Shown in pieces: positions 39,468 through 48,987 of a DNA stretch of 64,000 nucleotides; the stretch's first letter is position 1, and the number at the start of each line of letters is the position of its first letter. The notes beneath the pieces were generated by a model. That model saw only the letters and a list, made by a program, of their open reading frames with translations. It searched no databases and was not told where the DNA came from. Both the position numbers and the translations under genes were made by a program. Origin of the DNA: Saprospiraceae bacterium (GTDB taxonomy: Bacteria; Bacteroidota; Bacteroidia; Chitinophagales; Saprospiraceae); assembly GCA_041392805.1 (NCBI GenBank), contig JAWKLJ010000001.1:2728001-2792000 (forward strand). Reading direction: 5' to 3'.

Positions 39468-40913
39468 CTAACTTCCTGTTCGATCTTTGTTTATCACCTC
39501 CGCAATTTGTTCTGTCTTAAGATTTTTAGCTATGATTTTTCGATCTGGATTGAGCACATATATTTCTGGTGTATGATCCACGAAGTAGGTGGCGTAAATA
39601 GCGCGATTCGTAGGATCATAAACGTGTGTCCACTCTGCTATTTTGTTTTTAGCTATGTAATTTTTCCATTCTACCTCATTGGTATTCAACACAATACCAA
39701 ATATGTCGACAATCCCTTTGTTCGCCTGATAAAATTGAGCCAACTTCGGTGTTTCGATGGCACAATTATCGCAATTGGGATCGTACATGTACACAACGAT
39801 ATAGGGTTTCTTCAGATCGTACAAGGACTTAGGCTTGCCATTGGGGTCATTGGCTTGTACATTGGGGCCTTTTTTTCCAACCAGGCTAGCCGCCATTTCA
39901 TAAGCACGGAGTTGCAGGCCATGCACCTGAACAGAATCAGACCAGAACGCCTTTTCGTATGTAAAATAGTTTTGGATCATATGTACAAAAACCGCCTCAG
40001 GGTCCATCAAGGTCGTTTTAGTGGGTTCGTATTGGAGGGTAATCCAGTTGGCAAAAAACTTAAAATACTCAGGAGAATTAATCGCCTTTTGGATAAGAAA
40101 ATCAGTCGCTTGATTGATAGAATCTGGATGCTGAACGGTCAATTCCGAAATATATCGTTTCAATTTATTCAAAATGACGGGGGTACGGACCAATCGTTCA
40201 TCGCTAAAATCAACGTTATCCCACATGTGGGTTCGAAAGTAATAGACCTGCGCATATTTATCGGTTGTCCCATCCGGGTTTTTGAATTCTTTGATGTCTG
40301 GATTTTGACCTGCGATTTTGAACTTAGTAAAAAAGGAATTGGGATAATCTCTTTCCAGTGATACCAAATAAGCCTTTCGCGCTGAAATCTGCGCATCATA
40401 TTCAGCTTGAGCCTGGGTATATTCGGGGGTTCCTGGGCTAAACTGTTTCATGCGCTGTGTAGCCCCATCGAATGCAACGCGTTGCGCTGATTCAAAAGCA
40501 AAACTCTCATACATCAACTCATTATCGACGCTCCCTGTAACCTTCATCTCTGTGGCCATCAACCCAAGGGTTGTTTCAACTTCCATGGTCTGGTCGGCAT
40601 CTAACAGCAGTTGGAAATTAGAATTATCAGGCAATAACACAAAAAATAAGCCCGGCGTATAACCATTGGAATTGACGAAAGCAAATTTACCGGTGGCATC
40701 TATCGACGCTGAATCAGCCAAATACCTGTTTTCAGCAAAAACGCCGATCAATTTTGCCGTGCCGCTGTTTATGCCATGGACCTGGATACTAATATTTGCA
40801 GGGCCAGCCATGCTGCGGCTGCTACTTGCCGAGCTACTTCCTTGAATAGGATCTTTAGCAGAACAAGCCAAGATTAAAACGATCAAACTGAATAGAAACA
40901 ATAAACGAGTCAT
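39468..40913 (-). CDS. Thioredoxin-like lipoprotein (DUF4369/DUF5106 type)
   Basis: The start at 40913 (MTRLLFLFSLIVLILAC) gives a lipoprotein signal; the frame is open 147 bases further, through hydrophobic sequence in the promoter region. The 481-residue protein has an N-terminal DUF4369-like beta domain (ISIQVHGINSGTAKLIGVFAENRYL), a helical DUF5106-like middle (~160-340), and a C-terminal thioredoxin fold with YMYDPNCDNCAIETPKL. There Cys381-x-x-Cys384 is the redox centre, followed by GIVLNTNEVEWK and the cis-Pro region FVDHTPEIYVL. It is probably a periplasmic disulfide reductase of the TlpA/ResA type, anchored to a membrane. It is divergent from the TonB receptor gene at 41144. Confidence 0.87.
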   Translation of the reverse strand: MTRLLFLFSLIVLILACSAKDPIQGSSSASSSRSMAGPANISIQVHGINSGTAKLIGVFAENRYLADSASIDATGKFAFVNSNGYTPGLFFVLLPDNSNFQLLLDADQTMEVETTLGLMATEMKVTGSVDNELMYESFAFESAQRVAFDGATQRMKQFSPGTPEYTQAQAEYDAQISARKAYLVSLERDYPNSFFTKFKIAGQNPDIKEFKNPDGTTDKYAQVYYFRTHMWDNVDFSDERLVRTPVILNKLKRYISELTVQHPDSINQATDFLIQKAINSPEYFKFFANWITLQYEPTKTTLMDPEAVFVHMIQNYFTYEKAFWSDSVQVHGLQLRAYEMAASLVGKKGPNVQANDPNGKPKSLYDLKKPYIVVYMYDPNCDNCAIETPKLAQFYQANKGIVDIFGIVLNTNEVEWKNYIAKNKIAEWTHVYDPTNRAIYATYFVDHTPEIYVLNPDRKIIAKNLKTEQIAEVINKDRTGS

Positions 40914-41114
40914 GGGTATTTTAAATTTATAAAGCCGAAAGTACAAAATGCTGATAATTTGGACGATAAAAAGGAGGATAAATACGGTGAAAGCGAGAAT
41001 TGTGCCAATAATGAAGAAGCAGTTTGAAAAACAACTTTTCCCTTTTTTAACAAAGATCACCTGTACTGTGACAAAGGAGTGACAAATATCCTTTTCGCAT
41101 CGTTTATAAACCGC

Positions 41115-41122
41115 TATCTTTG
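41115..41122 (+). promoter_or_regulatory. TAnnTTTG promoter box for the TonB receptor gene
   Basis: TATCTTTG is an exact Bacteroidota -7 box. It lies 21 bases before the ATG at 41144, which supports that start over one at 41120 that falls inside the box. Confidence 0.6.
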
Positions 41123-41143
41123 GGGTTCAAAATAAAACGACAT

Positions 41144-43498
41144 ATGAAACACCGCAGATTTGCAACTATTTCACGCTTACTGGTGCTACTTTTTTGGATT
41201 TTTCAGGCCACAAATGGATTTACACAAACCTACACCGAAACCATCAGGGGGACCGTCGTAGATGCAGATACCGGTATGCCACTGGTCGGCGCTACTGTTT
41301 TTTTAAGCCAATCGGGCAAAGGAACGACAACAGATAGTCTTGGGAAATTTCACCTTAGCGAGGTACCCATTGGGCGTCATCAATTGCAGATTAGTTTCGT
41401 GGGGTACCAACCCATAAACCTGACCGAATTGCTACTCGAAAGTGGCAAGGAATTGGTGCTCCAGTTAAGTCTCTCCGAATCTGCTGCTGAACTAGCATCA
41501 ATCGTTGTTCGCGCGCCGAGAGGTGATATCCAACGACAAGCACCTACCGTCAAAACCTTAACCGTAGAGGAAACACTGCGCTTTCCGGCCACCTTCTTCG
41601 ATCCGGCCAGGCTGGTGACCACCTTTGCGGGTGTCGCTCAGGACAATGACCAGGCTAATGGCATTTCCATCCGCGGTCAATCGCCCAACAACCTCCTTTG
41701 GCGACTGGAAGGAGTGGATATTGTCAACCCCAACCATACCCCTAATGCAGGTACTTTTAGTGATCAAACCACGGCCAATGGCGGTGGCGTTAATATTTTA
41801 AGTGCGCAGTTGTTGGGGACTTCCTATTTTCACACCGGCGCTTTTCCGGTTGCTTATGGCAATGCCCTATCGGGAGTAATGGACATGTATCTCCGCCAGG
41901 GGAATAATGAAAAGCAGGAATTTACGGCGCAAGCGGGTGTGATCGGCATTGAATTAGCATCTGAAGGCCCCTTTAATGATGATACGGAGGCTTCTTATCT
42001 CGTTAACTACCGCTATTCTTTTGTTGGTTTGCTGAGCTTGATGGGGGTTCAATTGGGTGATGAAGACATTTCTTTCCAGGATCTTTCTTTCAACCTGGTT
42101 TTTCCGGCAAAAAATGGCAGCAAGTTGACGCTTTTCGGCATGGGTGGCGTAAGTGACAATATTTTCAATGCCAAACGAGACTCCACCCTTTGGGATGAAA
42201 ACAAAGACCGCTTCGATATTGATTATGCCTCCAAGATGGGGGCCATTGGGGGTACCTATAGCATGCCAATCGGAACAAGAGGAAGCTGGCGTACAAGCAT
42301 TGCCCTTTCAGCGTTATCAAGTAGGCGAAATGCCGAAATCCTCAATACAGATTTGGAGCCTCAACCCTGGGAAGAAGATTACTACGAGCAATCAAAGTTG
42401 TCAGCCCATAGTTTTTACCAGCATAAACTCAATCCTCGATCAAGGCTGCGTATGGGCCTTCACCTCCTTCAACAATCCTTCGATCTTAATAAACCAGGAG
42501 AGAACCAACCTTCTCCTGACCTAAGAGCAGGCGAGGGCTTGCTCTTTCAACCCTATTTCAATTGGCAAACCGCCCTTGCCAAAGACCTGAACCTCAATGC
42601 CGGTCTTCACGTAGCTTATTACGACTTCAATCAGCATTCGTCGTTCGAGCCACGGGCATCCATAGAATGGACGGTGGCCTCAAAACACCAGCTTAGCCTG
42701 GCTTATGGCTTGCATAGCCAATTGCAACAGCCACAACTTTATTTTGCGATTACCAATAACAACCAATCCAACCAGTCGCTCGATTTTTCCAAGGCTCATC
42801 ACCTGGTGCTAGGTTATCAACACCATTTAAACAGTACGACCCTACTGAGTGGAGAGTTGTATTACCAAAGTCTATTTAATATCCCGATCGCTGCCAATGA
42901 AAAAAATGCCTACTCCGCTATCAATCAATTAGAGAACAGCATTGCTTTTCCATTGGTAAACGAAGGAACGGGCACCAACTATGGCTTTGAGCTCAGCTTG
43001 CAAAAATATGCAACGGAAGGAATTTACTACTTGTTCAATGCCAGCCTGTATGAGTCGACTTATAAAGGAAGTGATGGTATTGAAAGAGATACGCGTTTTA
43101 ATGGCAATTATATTTTCAATGCTACCTTAGGTAAGGAATGGACCTGGCAAGGTCGCAAAAACAAAGACCGAACCTTGGGGATCAATGGTCGCATCGCTTA
43201 CCTTGGCGGCTTCAGGGCGACACCAATCGATGTGCAAGCTTCTATTACCGCTGGCGCAACTATTTACCGCGACGAACTGGCTTTTACCATTCAACAAAAG
43301 GATTATTTCCGTACAGACCTTCGTTTTTACTATAAAACCAATAAGGCCAATACAACAAATACCTGGTCATTGGATATCCAGAATGCTACGAATGAAACAA
43401 ATGTTGCCTTTAGCTATTTTGATCCCCTGCTGGGAGAAGTTATTGTCAAAAACCAATTGACATTGATTCCCATTCTCAGTTATAGGGTATCTTTCTAA
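41144..43498 (+). CDS. TonB-dependent outer-membrane receptor with carboxypeptidase-like domain
   Basis: This 784-residue protein has a signal peptide (MKHRRFATISRLLVLLFWIFQATNGFTQ). Residues ~30-115 form a carboxypeptidase regulatory-like domain (IRGTVVDADTGMPLVGATVFL..GRHQLQISFVGYQP). The plug contains VTTFAGVAQDNDQANGISIRGQSPNNLLWRLEGVDIVNPNH and the rest is a long barrel ending ..LIPILSYRVSF. It lacks a canonical SusD neighbour. Its divergent neighbour is a thioredoxin-like lipoprotein. The ligand is unknown. Confidence 0.88.
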   Translation: MKHRRFATISRLLVLLFWIFQATNGFTQTYTETIRGTVVDADTGMPLVGATVFLSQSGKGTTTDSLGKFHLSEVPIGRHQLQISFVGYQPINLTELLLESGKELVLQLSLSESAAELASIVVRAPRGDIQRQAPTVKTLTVEETLRFPATFFDPARLVTTFAGVAQDNDQANGISIRGQSPNNLLWRLEGVDIVNPNHTPNAGTFSDQTTANGGGVNILSAQLLGTSYFHTGAFPVAYGNALSGVMDMYLRQGNNEKQEFTAQAGVIGIELASEGPFNDDTEASYLVNYRYSFVGLLSLMGVQLGDEDISFQDLSFNLVFPAKNGSKLTLFGMGGVSDNIFNAKRDSTLWDENKDRFDIDYASKMGAIGGTYSMPIGTRGSWRTSIALSALSSRRNAEILNTDLEPQPWEEDYYEQSKLSAHSFYQHKLNPRSRLRMGLHLLQQSFDLNKPGENQPSPDLRAGEGLLFQPYFNWQTALAKDLNLNAGLHVAYYDFNQHSSFEPRASIEWTVASKHQLSLAYGLHSQLQQPQLYFAITNNNQSNQSLDFSKAHHLVLGYQHHLNSTTLLSGELYYQSLFNIPIAANEKNAYSAINQLENSIAFPLVNEGTGTNYGFELSLQKYATEGIYYLFNASLYESTYKGSDGIERDTRFNGNYIFNATLGKEWTWQGRKNKDRTLGINGRIAYLGGFRATPIDVQASITAGATIYRDELAFTIQQKDYFRTDLRFYYKTNKANTTNTWSLDIQNATNETNVAFSYFDPLLGEVIVKNQLTLIPILSYRVSF

Positions 43499-43502
43499 TT
43501 GT

Positions 43503-43730
43503 ACTTTTGACATTCGCAGTTTTGAAGTTGGAAGGCGGAAGGCGGAAATTGGAAATCGGAAAGTGGAAGGCGGAAATCGGAAGAGGAAGGTGGAAGTGGG
43601 AAGGCGGAAAGTGGAAAGACTCAGGAGCGCAATTTTCCGACTTCCACCTTCCCATTTCCCAATTTTCCGACTTCCAACTTCCACCACTTCTAGCTTAAAA
43701 AACGGAGGACTACTAAATGCTTCAAAGTCC
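43503..43730. repeat. GGAAGT palindromic element, copy A
   Basis: The left end is ACTTTTGACATTCGCAGTTTT followed by a purine arm of GGAAGGCGGAAG/GGAAATCGGAA steps. The core is ACTCAGGAGCGCAATTTTCC (43619-43638), then a pyrimidine arm of CTTCCACCTTCCC steps. The right end is CTTCTAGC.AAACGGAGGA..GCTTCAAAGTCC. The purine and pyrimidine arms can pair into a long stem. Copies B (44207) and C (61324) share ends and core. Confidence 0.82.
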
Positions 43731-43750
43731 ATTTTTTAAAACCCAATACA

Positions 43751-44107
43751 ATGAAAATATTCAAACTTAGCTTATCCTTGCTTTTTGTACTGTTTGCCGT
43801 CGTCCAGTTAAACGATCCTGATCCCTGGGGATGGTTTGCCTTGTACCTGTATGTGGCCGCACTTTTTGGCTTTGCTGCCTTTGGAAAAGCACACAACTAT
43901 GCCTTTTTGGCTGGTTTAGCTGTCATTTTGATTTGGGCAGCTACCCTGGCACCCGATTTTATCAATTGGCTAAAAATGGGAATGCCAACCATTACTGGAA
44001 GTATGAAGGCAGAATCCCCACATGTTGAATTAACGCGAGAATTTCTGGGGCTGCTGATCGCTGGCACGGCAATTGGCTGGTTGTATATTTCACACCGAAA
44101 ACGGTAA
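43751..44107 (+). CDS. TMEM220-family membrane protein
   Basis: This 118-residue protein has four predicted transmembrane helices. The motif VVQLNDPDPWGWFALYLYVAA near the N-terminus is diagnostic of the TMEM220 family; HVELTREFLGLLIAG precedes the last helix. The function is not known in bacteria or animals. It sits between two copies of the GGAAGT palindromic element. Confidence 0.88.
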   Translation: MKIFKLSLSLLFVLFAVVQLNDPDPWGWFALYLYVAALFGFAAFGKAHNYAFLAGLAVILIWAATLAPDFINWLKMGMPTITGSMKAESPHVELTREFLGLLIAGTAIGWLYISHRKR

Positions 44108-44206
44108 TTCCTCCCGACAATTCTTATTTTTGCACTCCCTAACCATATGCTGCGCTAGTACATGTGTACCAAGAAGTATACTTTTTACGCATTACATTAA
44201 ACATCT

Positions 44207-44330
44207 GGACTTTTGACACTTTTGGAAATCCTCTGTTTTCTAGGCTAGAAGTGGGAAAGCGGAAGTGGGAAAATTGCGCTCCTGAGCCTTTCCGATTTCC
44301 GATTTCAAAACAGCGAATGTCAAAAGTTCA
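44207..44330. repeat. GGAAGT palindromic element, copy B (reverse orientation)
   Basis: Read on the minus strand it begins AACTTTTGACATTCGCTGTT, has a short purine arm, the core GGCTCAGGAGCGCAATTTTC, a pyrimidine arm, then CTTCTAGCCTAGAAAACAGA and GGATTTCCAAAAGTGTCAAA. It ends GTCAAAAGTCC, so both termini carry CTTTTGACA-type inverted ends. It is the shortest copy and lies 17 bases upstream of the LeuA-like gene. Confidence 0.82.
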
Positions 44331-44346
44331 GTAAAACATAAATGCC

Positions 44347-45891
44347 ATGAAAATAACAGTCATGGATACCACGCTGCGGGATGGTGAACAAACATCGGGG
44401 GTATCTTTTACGGATGGTGAGAAATTACATATCGCTAAGCTGCTGTTGGAAGAACTAAAGGTAGATCGCATCGAAATTGCCTCAGCCTTGGTGTCCGATG
44501 GAGAATTTCAGGGAGCCAAACGCATTTTGACCTGGGCCAATAGCAATGGATATGGGGAACAGGTAGAAATCCTTGGTTTTGTTGATAAAGATCGTTCCTT
44601 AAACTGGATTCAGCAGGTGGGAGGCAAAGTGATTAACCTATTGTGCAAGGGGTCACTGCGACATTGTGAGGAACAGTTGCGAAAAACCCCTGAAGAACAC
44701 CTGGCTGGCATTCGGGAGGTCATCAGTCATGCCAAAGTGATGGGTATTTCCGTCAACATTTACCTGGAAGACTGGTCGAACGGGATGCGCCATAGCCCCG
44801 ATTATGTGTTTCAAATGGTCGATGCGCTACAAAATGAAGCGGTTGCCCGAATCATGTTGCCGGATACACTCGGCATTCTCAACCCAGACGAAGCCGGCGA
44901 TTTTTGCAAACAAATGCTAGATCGGTTTCCGAATGTCCAATTCGATTTCCACGCCCATAATGACTATGACTTGGCTACTGCCAATATCTATACGGCTATT
45001 AAGTCGGGCATCAATTGCCTGCACACGACCTTGAATGGCTTAGGAGAGCGGGCAGGAAATGTACCTTTATCCAGTGTGATAGGCGTTGTCAAAGATTTAC
45101 TCCACCATGAAATGAATGTCAATGAAAAAAAACTATTTGCTGTTAGTAAAATGGTAGAGTCTCTCTCTGGCATTCGCATCCCTCCGAACAAGCCACTCAT
45201 CGGCGAAAATGTCTTTACCCAAACCAGTGGTATTCATGCCGACGGTGACAATAAAAACAACCTTTACTTCAACGATCTTCACCCTGAGCGTTTCGACCGA
45301 AAGCGCCAATACGCCCTTGGCAAATTGGCCGGCAAGGCCAGCATCAAAAAAAACCTGGATGAATTGGGTATAGAGCTTGATGCAGAATCGATGAAAAAAC
45401 TCACCCGCAAAATCAATGAATTGGGTGACCAAAAAGAAGTCGTAACCCAAGCAGACCTCCCCTACATCATTGCTGATGTGTTGGAAAGTATGCCCATCGC
45501 GCAAAGAATCATCGTCAAAAACTATGCTTTATCTGTCGCGGCGGGCCTGCGCTCTATGGCGACCATCAGCATCGAAATAGATGGCAAAACCCACGAAGAG
45601 ACAGCCTCTGGCGAAGGCCAATACGACGCCTTTATGAATGCCCTCTGGCGCATCTATGAACGCCTCGAAAAGCCCTACCCCACCCTGATTGACTATAAAG
45701 TCGTGATCCCTCCTGGCGGAGAAACCCATGCCCTTTGTCGCACCACCATTACCTGGGAAATGAACGACAAACAGGTCAAGACGACCGGACTTGATTCGGA
45801 CCAGGCAGTCGCGGCCATTAAGGCGACGATTAAAATGTTGAATTTGATTGAGAATGGGTTAGGGGTAAAGGGAAATGAACGGAGGGCTTGA
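44347..45891 (+). CDS. 2-isopropylmalate/citramalate synthase-family enzyme
   Basis: This 514-residue enzyme of the LeuA/CimA family condenses acetyl-CoA with a 2-oxo acid. The HMGL-like TIM barrel starts VMDTTLRDGEQTSGVSF and contains RIMLPDTLGILNP, the metal-binding FDFHAHNDYDLA, and LNGLGERAGNVPLSSV. After a linker, the C-terminal LeuA regulatory (dimer) domain is intact (~390-514). Isopropylmalate synthase, citramalate synthase and homocitrate synthase cannot be separated by these motifs. It is not clustered with leuBCD or ilv genes here. A TATTTTTG box at 44125-44132 could drive it through repeat copy B. Confidence 0.87.
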   Translation: MKITVMDTTLRDGEQTSGVSFTDGEKLHIAKLLLEELKVDRIEIASALVSDGEFQGAKRILTWANSNGYGEQVEILGFVDKDRSLNWIQQVGGKVINLLCKGSLRHCEEQLRKTPEEHLAGIREVISHAKVMGISVNIYLEDWSNGMRHSPDYVFQMVDALQNEAVARIMLPDTLGILNPDEAGDFCKQMLDRFPNVQFDFHAHNDYDLATANIYTAIKSGINCLHTTLNGLGERAGNVPLSSVIGVVKDLLHHEMNVNEKKLFAVSKMVESLSGIRIPPNKPLIGENVFTQTSGIHADGDNKNNLYFNDLHPERFDRKRQYALGKLAGKASIKKNLDELGIELDAESMKKLTRKINELGDQKEVVTQADLPYIIADVLESMPIAQRIIVKNYALSVAAGLRSMATISIEIDGKTHEETASGEGQYDAFMNALWRIYERLEKPYPTLIDYKVVIPPGGETHALCRTTITWEMNDKQVKTTGLDSDQAVAAIKATIKMLNLIENGLGVKGNERRA

Positions 45892-45975
45892 GATAAAACA
45901 CTTGGAGCAGGTTTGGGTAGGCATGATTAGCTGATTTTATACTAGATGAGGCAGGTTTTGCAGCTGAATATAGCC

Positions 45976-46001
45976 GTCGACCACATTTTGATGTGGTTGA
46001 C
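45976..46001. terminator. Hairpin between LeuA-like and VWA genes
   Basis: The arms GTCGACCACAT and ATGTGGTTGAC pair over 11 bases with one mismatch around a TTTG loop. No T-run follows, so termination is a guess. Confidence 0.4.
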
Positions 46002-46077
46002 AACATAGCCTAAATGGAAGACCTTTATCCAATCATTACATTTATTCTATATTTTTCGTATTATAGAAGTTGAAAAG

Positions 46078-46085
46078 TATTTTTG
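46078..46085 (+). promoter_or_regulatory. TAnnTTTG promoter box for the VWA gene
   Basis: TATTTTTG, an exact -7 box, lies 27 bases before ATG 46113. It overlaps an alternative TTG start at 46083, which is therefore rejected. Confidence 0.55.
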
Positions 46086-46112
46086 TATTCTATATCACTA
46101 ATAACCCTAGGC

Positions 46113-47531
46113 ATGAAGAACTATTCCCATAAGCCCTTTGCATTGACCTTTTTCGTTTTGTTTTTTTCCCTTCTCAGCAGCTTAAATGCCTATACCAACG
46201 AAACTTTATCCTGCAACAACCCAGTATTCCCTGGCTGTGAAGCACCTGATAATGAGCCATTTAAAATAGTCATCGTCATCGATGAATCCGGGTCTATCAC
46301 TGACTTTCAAAAACAGAAAATAAGGGAAGCGATAAAAGGTTTTGCCAATACCTTAGTATCGAAAGCCAAGGCGCCTAAACAGTTTATGTTTAGTTTGGTA
46401 ACATTTAATTCACAGGCGCGTACCCTCCTTCCATTTAGTGATGTGAAAGCTAGTAATTTCAATAGCCAGATTAATAATATCGTCAATAATTTCAATTTCA
46501 GAGGAGGTAATACGATTTTCACCTCTGCACTTGGCCAATTACAGACCATGGGAAATATTGACCTGGTGTATTTTATTTCGGATGGTCAAACCTCCGAATC
46601 TCCAAATAATGTGAGCACCCTCGCCTGTAGTCTAAAAAACAAGGGAACCTTTATTTTTGGGGTAGTTTTGGGCGGACAAAATAACAGCGTAACCACCGTG
46701 ATGCAAGCGCTTACAGGGAAAAGAGAACTGAAAAACAATTCGACCCAGATAGAAAACGCCGATTGGATGAAAGAAGACTATAATGGTTTCAAAAATTGCA
46801 TGGAATCACTGGCAGCAGCAGTGGTCGATGATACCCCACCTTCTATTACTTGCCCTCCGAATAAAAAAGTCAACCTTGATACAAGCCCTGCTGCAACCGG
46901 AAAGGCACAAGCCATGGACAATTGCGGCAACAATCTCACTATAAACCATGAAGATGTCATCGCCGAGGGCGATTGTGATTGGCAATGTAAAATTGAAAGA
47001 ACATGGACGGCAATGGATAAACGTGGAAACCAAAGCAATTGCAAGCAAATCATTGAAAAGGGAAGTGCTTCCAATATAGAGAAGGCATTAAAGGATGGCC
47101 CAATTGTCATAGGTTATACCTCTACCACACTTACTTTAGATGAGCGAAATGCCAAATGCATTTTACAATGGTTACCAGCTAATGGAGATCGACCTAGCGG
47201 CCTTAAACGAGGCAAACAGCTCATCACCAATTGTCGACCTGGGACCAACCCCCTCGATGCTGCCGGAAAACTGACCAATCCTCTGCTGGCTGAAGCGATA
47301 AAACTAAGCTTATACCTCCGCCTGCACCCCGATTTTGGCCAGACCAAATTAGCAAACCTGAGGGTTAGATTAACGCCTATTCTCAAGCAGAACTTGTCCA
47401 AAACACCCGATGTCAATGATTTCATGGAGCTAGGCAATAAGGCGCTAGGTAATCTGGTTATGGCACCGCACCTCAAGGACTTATTGGCTGCTTTTACGGA
47501 TATCAACACCGGTTTGGTATTGGGCAATTAA
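46113..47531 (+). CDS. Secreted VWA-domain protein with HYR-like domain
   Basis: This 472-residue protein has signal peptide MKNYSHKPFALTFFVLFFSLLSSLNA. Residues ~50-245 form a von Willebrand factor A domain with MIDAS motif DESGS (Asp57) and the later FRGGNTIFTSAL and FISDGQTSE segments. Residues ~248-325 resemble a HYR/immunoglobulin-like domain (DDTPPSITCPPNKKVNLDTSPAATGKAQAMDNCGNNLTI ..RTWTAMDKRGNQSNCKQII), common in adhesins. The last ~140 residues are of unknown fold and no T9SS sorting domain is visible. The likely role is extracellular metal-dependent adhesion or matrix interaction. Confidence 0.87.
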   Translation: MKNYSHKPFALTFFVLFFSLLSSLNAYTNETLSCNNPVFPGCEAPDNEPFKIVIVIDESGSITDFQKQKIREAIKGFANTLVSKAKAPKQFMFSLVTFNSQARTLLPFSDVKASNFNSQINNIVNNFNFRGGNTIFTSALGQLQTMGNIDLVYFISDGQTSESPNNVSTLACSLKNKGTFIFGVVLGGQNNSVTTVMQALTGKRELKNNSTQIENADWMKEDYNGFKNCMESLAAAVVDDTPPSITCPPNKKVNLDTSPAATGKAQAMDNCGNNLTINHEDVIAEGDCDWQCKIERTWTAMDKRGNQSNCKQIIEKGSASNIEKALKDGPIVIGYTSTTLTLDERNAKCILQWLPANGDRPSGLKRGKQLITNCRPGTNPLDAAGKLTNPLLAEAIKLSLYLRLHPDFGQTKLANLRVRLTPILKQNLSKTPDVNDFMELGNKALGNLVMAPHLKDLLAAFTDINTGLVLGN

Positions 47532-47579
47532 TAAATTAATTATCGAAACCTACAAAAGTGTTGATTTTCAGTCAAAAGC

Positions 47580-48677
47580 TTATTCCACAGACTGTAAAAT
47601 GAGCTGAAATATGTTTTCAGCTCGCCCATGACCGTACCCCCGTCCGTATGCACTTGATAAAATACTGACTACCAAATCCAATTCGGGAACGACATACAAT
47701 TTATTCCCACCATTGCCAGAAGCATAAAAATAGGTATAGGCTTTATTGTTCACTTCTTTGGAAGAGATATACCATAAATAGCCATAACCGTCTCCAAAGG
47801 GATCCTGGGCAGAGATATCCAGGTGTTTCGTAAACATGTCCTTGATCCAGGATTGGCTGATGATTTGTTTTCCTTCCCACTGTCCATTTTGCGTCAGCAG
47901 TACACCCAATTTAGCAAAGTCAAATGCGGTAAAATAGATATTGCCCATACCCGCTGTACGATGATGTGGGCCTGCATACCAATAGTAGTTGTTTATGCCA
48001 AGTGGGCCAAAAAGGTATTGGTCAGCGAATGCGGACAACTGCATGCCTGTTGCATTTTCAATAATAGCGCCAGCCAGCATCGCACAAACCGAATTGTAGC
48101 GATATTGCCTCCCCTTTTCAAAGGCCGTTGGTAGTTGTAAAGCAAATTTCACCCAATCATCGCTGGCCAGCAAATACAATTCGTTTCCTTTAGAATTGAT
48201 ATCGTTGGCATCTGCATCCAATCCAGAGGACATGGTAAGGATATCCTTGATGGTAATATCTTCAACTTGTTTGGAGATTTTAAACGTCGCTTTCTCCTTG
48301 GTAAAGAAATCCATTATCGGCTGGTCTATGCCTTTCACAAAGCCCTTATCTATGGCAATTCCTATGAGCATACTGGTCACACTTTTTCCCGCTGACCGTA
48401 TATCATGAACCGTTTCGCGCCAATAAGTATTAAAGTATTCTTCGAGGACAATTTTGTGGTCTTTTATTACCACTACCCCTCGAAAATCATTTGGTTGGGC
48501 ATTTCCAATTAAATTGACGAGCCGTCGGATGGTATCTCCTTGGATGCCTACTTCCTCCAAAGTGGCAGTGGGCCAGTCAGGCATCGGTTTCTTTAGTAAT
48601 TCGCCTAAGTTCCTTTGTCCAAAAAGGCAAGTCGCAAGCAGTAAAATCAGGAAGGTAAATGGTGGCTTTGTTTTCAT
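47580..48677 (-). CDS. Serine hydrolase of the beta-lactamase/PBP-like class C family
   Basis: This 365-residue secreted protein has signal peptide MKTKPPFTFLILLLATCLFG. Active-site motifs are SAGK (Ser95-x-x-Lys98), YRYNS as the Tyr-x-Asn element, and GNGGNKLYVVPELDLVVSI in the position of the KTG-like strand. The family includes esterases, D-aminopeptidases and transferases more often than true beta-lactamases. The gene is monocistronic and convergent with the VWA gene (48-base gap). Confidence 0.88.
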   Translation of the reverse strand: MKTKPPFTFLILLLATCLFGQRNLGELLKKPMPDWPTATLEEVGIQGDTIRRLVNLIGNAQPNDFRGVVVIKDHKIVLEEYFNTYWRETVHDIRSAGKSVTSMLIGIAIDKGFVKGIDQPIMDFFTKEKATFKISKQVEDITIKDILTMSSGLDADANDINSKGNELYLLASDDWVKFALQLPTAFEKGRQYRYNSVCAMLAGAIIENATGMQLSAFADQYLFGPLGINNYYWYAGPHHRTAGMGNIYFTAFDFAKLGVLLTQNGQWEGKQIISQSWIKDMFTKHLDISAQDPFGDGYGYLWYISSKEVNNKAYTYFYASGNGGNKLYVVPELDLVVSILSSAYGRGYGHGRAENIFQLILQSVE

Positions 48678-48987
48678 TTAGCAAGCTTGAAGGATGAAGA
48701 AAGAAAAGCTTTCAATTAAAATGCTCAAAAAGCGAGCACTCAGTCAATTTTAATGGACTGGGGGGAGTCATTATTAGACAAATGCTGTTCAAAAGGCACA
48801 TCCCAATACCCAATCCAACCTTTCTTAACGCTTTTAGCCAGCACTACTAAAAGTTTTCAATTTCATTTGCTAAATTGTTTTTTCTTTGAGACTTATCGTC
48901 TTTTCTTGTCTAGTAGATATAGAAACAAGACAAGTATAGTGAAGCCCCAAACGACCTACTCAACCGGAACAACATCCAAATCCATAT
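48678..48987. other. 310-base divergent intergenic region
   Basis: It should contain promoters for the serine hydrolase and the cytochrome-dehydrogenase gene, but I see no exact TAnnTTTG box on either strand, no strong hairpin and no credible small gene. Confidence 0.45.

Noticed and set aside
39507..40361. Plus-strand open frame of 284 codons
   Set aside because: It is antisense to the thioredoxin-like gene, whose motifs (CxxC, lipobox) are clear; the frame has no recognisable domain.
41120..41143. Upstream start for the TonB receptor
   Set aside because: It falls inside the TATCTTTG promoter box; the ATG at 41144 gives a normal signal peptide.
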